In this document: positions 62,821-64,000 of the stretch, piece after piece | Position numbering within the stretch: the first letter of the stretch is position 1 | Layout of the letters: every line of letters begins with the position of its first letter | NCBI RefSeq assembly: GCF_011043525.1 | Contig: NZ_JAAKGO010000003.1 | Coordinates: forward strand, 248,001-312,000 | Reading direction: 5' to 3' | Length of the DNA stretch: 64,000 nt | Origin: Sphingobacterium sp. SGG-5 | GTDB lineage: Bacteria > Bacteroidota > Bacteroidia > Sphingobacteriales > Sphingobacteriaceae | Notes under the pieces: generated by a model | What the model was told of the DNA's origin: nothing | Seen by the model: only the letters and a program-made list of their open reading frames with translations | Databases searched by the model: none | Translations under genes and position numbers: made by a program

Positions 62821-62863
62821 GTATTTAGATTTTAGCCTGCCTGCGGTAGGCAGGTATTTAGAT
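62821..62863. repeat. Palindromic element flanked by 10-bp direct repeats
   Basis: CCTGCCT (62836-62842) and AGGCAGG (62848-62854) form a 7-bp stem with loop GCGGT. GTATTTAGAT occurs at 62821-62830 and again at 62854-62863, on either side of the palindrome. It resembles the small GC-rich palindromic repeats scattered in many Bacteroidota genomes. Confidence 0.6.
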
Positions 62864-62889
62864 ATTGGATATTTTCTTGTATTGTCGTT

Positions 62890-63333
62890 ATGTATATAAG
62901 CGAAATTACAGCCTATACGCCCAAGGTGAAAGAAGCGGTTGACCTCTTTTTAAAACAGCTGGTCAGTCGGGATATCGCCCTCACAGGCACCTTCCTGAAG
63001 GAATTAATCGGCTCGCCAAACAGCCGTCTATTTTGTGCTGTAGATACGGGAGGACATTATGTGGGTATGGTTACAGTGGGGACCTACCTGTCGCCAACGG
63101 GCAGAAAGGCCTGGATAGAGGATGTGGTGGTCACGGAGGCGAGCCGAGGGCAGGGAATAGGCGAAGCATTAACAAAATACGCTATAGATTTTGCCCGGAA
63201 GCAAGGAATACAGGCGCTCATGCTTACGTCAAACCCGACCCGGGTTGCGGCAAATCGTCTGTATCAAAAGTTAGGATTTGAGCGACGGGAAACAAACGTA
63301 TACCGAATGACTTTTGAGGGGAAGGAAAACTAA
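62890..63333 (+). CDS. GNAT family N-acetyltransferase
   Basis: A 147-residue acetyl-CoA-dependent transferase. The acetyl-CoA-binding block is visible as AWIEDVVVTEASRGQGIGEALTKY (the Q/RxxGxG/A motif as RGQGIG), followed by ALMLTSNPTRVAANRLYQKLGFERRETNVYRM. The acceptor is unknown. It is transcribed from its own candidate promoter, has a leader with a palindrome, and lies 51 nt before tpiA. Confidence 0.9.
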   Translation: MYISEITAYTPKVKEAVDLFLKQLVSRDIALTGTFLKELIGSPNSRLFCAVDTGGHYVGMVTVGTYLSPTGRKAWIEDVVVTEASRGQGIGEALTKYAIDFARKQGIQALMLTSNPTRVAANRLYQKLGFERRETNVYRMTFEGKEN

Positions 63334-63384
63334 ACACAAATTAATTGTATTGAGAAACTAAATTTTAAAACATAAATAGTAATC

Positions 63385-64000
63385 ATGAGCCGTAAAAATA
63401 TTGTAGCAGGCAACTGGAAAATGAATTTGAATTATGAAGAAGGGGTAAGCCTTTTTTCGGAGATTGTGAATATGGTAAACGATGAGGTCGTCGGTAACCA
63501 GGAGGTTGTCGTGTGTAGCCCATTTATCCATTTGAACAGTATCACTAAGCTAAGCACAGGTAATAAGGTGTCTGTAGGCGCCCAGAATATACATCAGGCA
63601 GCGTCGGGTGCATATACAGGAGAAATCTCTGCCGCACAGGTAAAATCGGTAGGTGCAACGTATGTGATCCTGGGACATTCTGAACGTCGTGCTTATTTTG
63701 GGGAGACTGACGAGCTGCTGGCGCAGAAAGTAGACGCTGCATTGGAGCATCAATTGAAACCTATATTCTGTATCGGTGAGACGAAAGAAGAGCGGGAGTC
63801 GGGTAGCTTCTTTGCCGTGCTTCAGGCACAGTTGGAAAAAGGTCTGTTTCACTTGGATGCAGCCGAGTTTGCACAGGTTGTATTAGCGTATGAACCGGTG
63901 TGGGCCATCGGCACAGGACTTACGGCATCTCCGGAACAAGCGCAGGAGGTACATGCATTTATCCGTGCGACGCTCGCGAAGCACTACGGTGAGGATGTCG
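63385..64000 (+). CDS. tpiA: Triosephosphate isomerase (3' end beyond the window)
   Basis: About 205 residues are visible of a protein normally near 250. It interconverts dihydroxyacetone phosphate and glyceraldehyde 3-phosphate. VAGNWKMN holds the substrate lysine (Lys12), ILGHSERR the catalytic histidine and LAYEPVWAIGTG the catalytic glutamate with part of loop 6. The ATG at 63385 is the natural start (MSRKNIVAGNWKMN). The frame stays open to base 64000. Confidence 0.96.
   Translation, partial: MSRKNIVAGNWKMNLNYEEGVSLFSEIVNMVNDEVVGNQEVVVCSPFIHLNSITKLSTGNKVSVGAQNIHQAASGAYTGEISAAQVKSVGATYVILGHSERRAYFGETDELLAQKVDAALEHQLKPIFCIGETKEERESGSFFAVLQAQLEKGLFHLDAAEFAQVVLAYEPVWAIGTGLTASPEQAQEVHAFIRATLAKHYGEDV

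Overview
The window is a contiguous piece of a Bacteroidota chromosome, most likely from the family Sphingobacteriaceae (Sphingobacterium/Pedobacter relatives). The main pointers are a SusC/SusD pair with FecR and an ECF sigma factor, a TamL-type outer-membrane assembly lipoprotein, a YaiO/TPR outer-membrane protein, a DUF4838 protein, RecQ with a long C-terminal extension, and -7 boxes of the Bacteroidota form TAnnTTTG ahead of many genes. About 60 genes are packed on both strands. I see no rRNA or tRNA gene, no CRISPR array, no insertion sequence and no prophage. The first gene (Gfo/Idh/MocA oxidoreductase) and the last (tpiA) run off the window ends.

Layout. 1-2.1 kb: two oxidoreductases of one family. 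2.1-8.7 kb: a five-gene minus-strand operon (response regulator, HEAT-repeat membrane protein, family 2 glycosyltransferase, TPR/beta-barrel protein, DUF4838 protein) that resembles a PgaABC-type exopolysaccharide machine with unfamiliar regulatory and periplasmic parts. A hybrid histidine kinase lies just upstream. 11.3-14.6 kb: a membrane protein, dxr and rseP in one run. 14.7-16.2 kb: small accessory genes (META lipoprotein, HEAT protein) and an unidentified coding remnant. 16.2-19.2 kb: M1 peptidase, a carboxypeptidase-regulatory-domain protein and an ArsC/Spx-like protein. 19.3-20.4 kb: fructose-bisphosphate aldolase. 20.7-29.2 kb: a SusCD uptake locus with fecR at one end and the ECF sigma gene at the other; two proteins of the endonuclease/exonuclease/phosphatase (EEP) fold follow SusD, and one of them has lost all its main catalytic residues.

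29.3-39.7 kb is housekeeping: a HAD phosphatase, DUF1573 protein, the KDO genes kdsD and kdsA flanking recQ, an MscS channel, coaA, mgsA, a nucleoside-recognition permease and a SatD/DUF3307 pair. 39.7-51 kb holds a methyltransferase, Rieske protein, ammonium transporter, large amidophosphoribosyltransferase, AI-2E transporter, SpoU-type RNA methyltransferase, TamL and another methyltransferase. 51-54.2 kb is accessory: a HigBA toxin-antitoxin pair, panD, and a cysteine-synthase-like enzyme paired with a protein that looks like a permuted papain-fold enzyme. 54.3-64 kb contains two ABC-F ATPases, pyrD, a DUF72 protein, lysS, rpmE2, a GNAT acetyltransferase and tpiA.

The observations most worth following are the PgaABC-like operon, the active/dead EEP pair in the SusCD locus, a two-copy structured repeat (8871-8940 and 20471-20545) whose hairpins show compensatory changes, and the cysteine-synthase/papain-like pair. 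All functional statements rest on reading the protein sequences; no database search was run.
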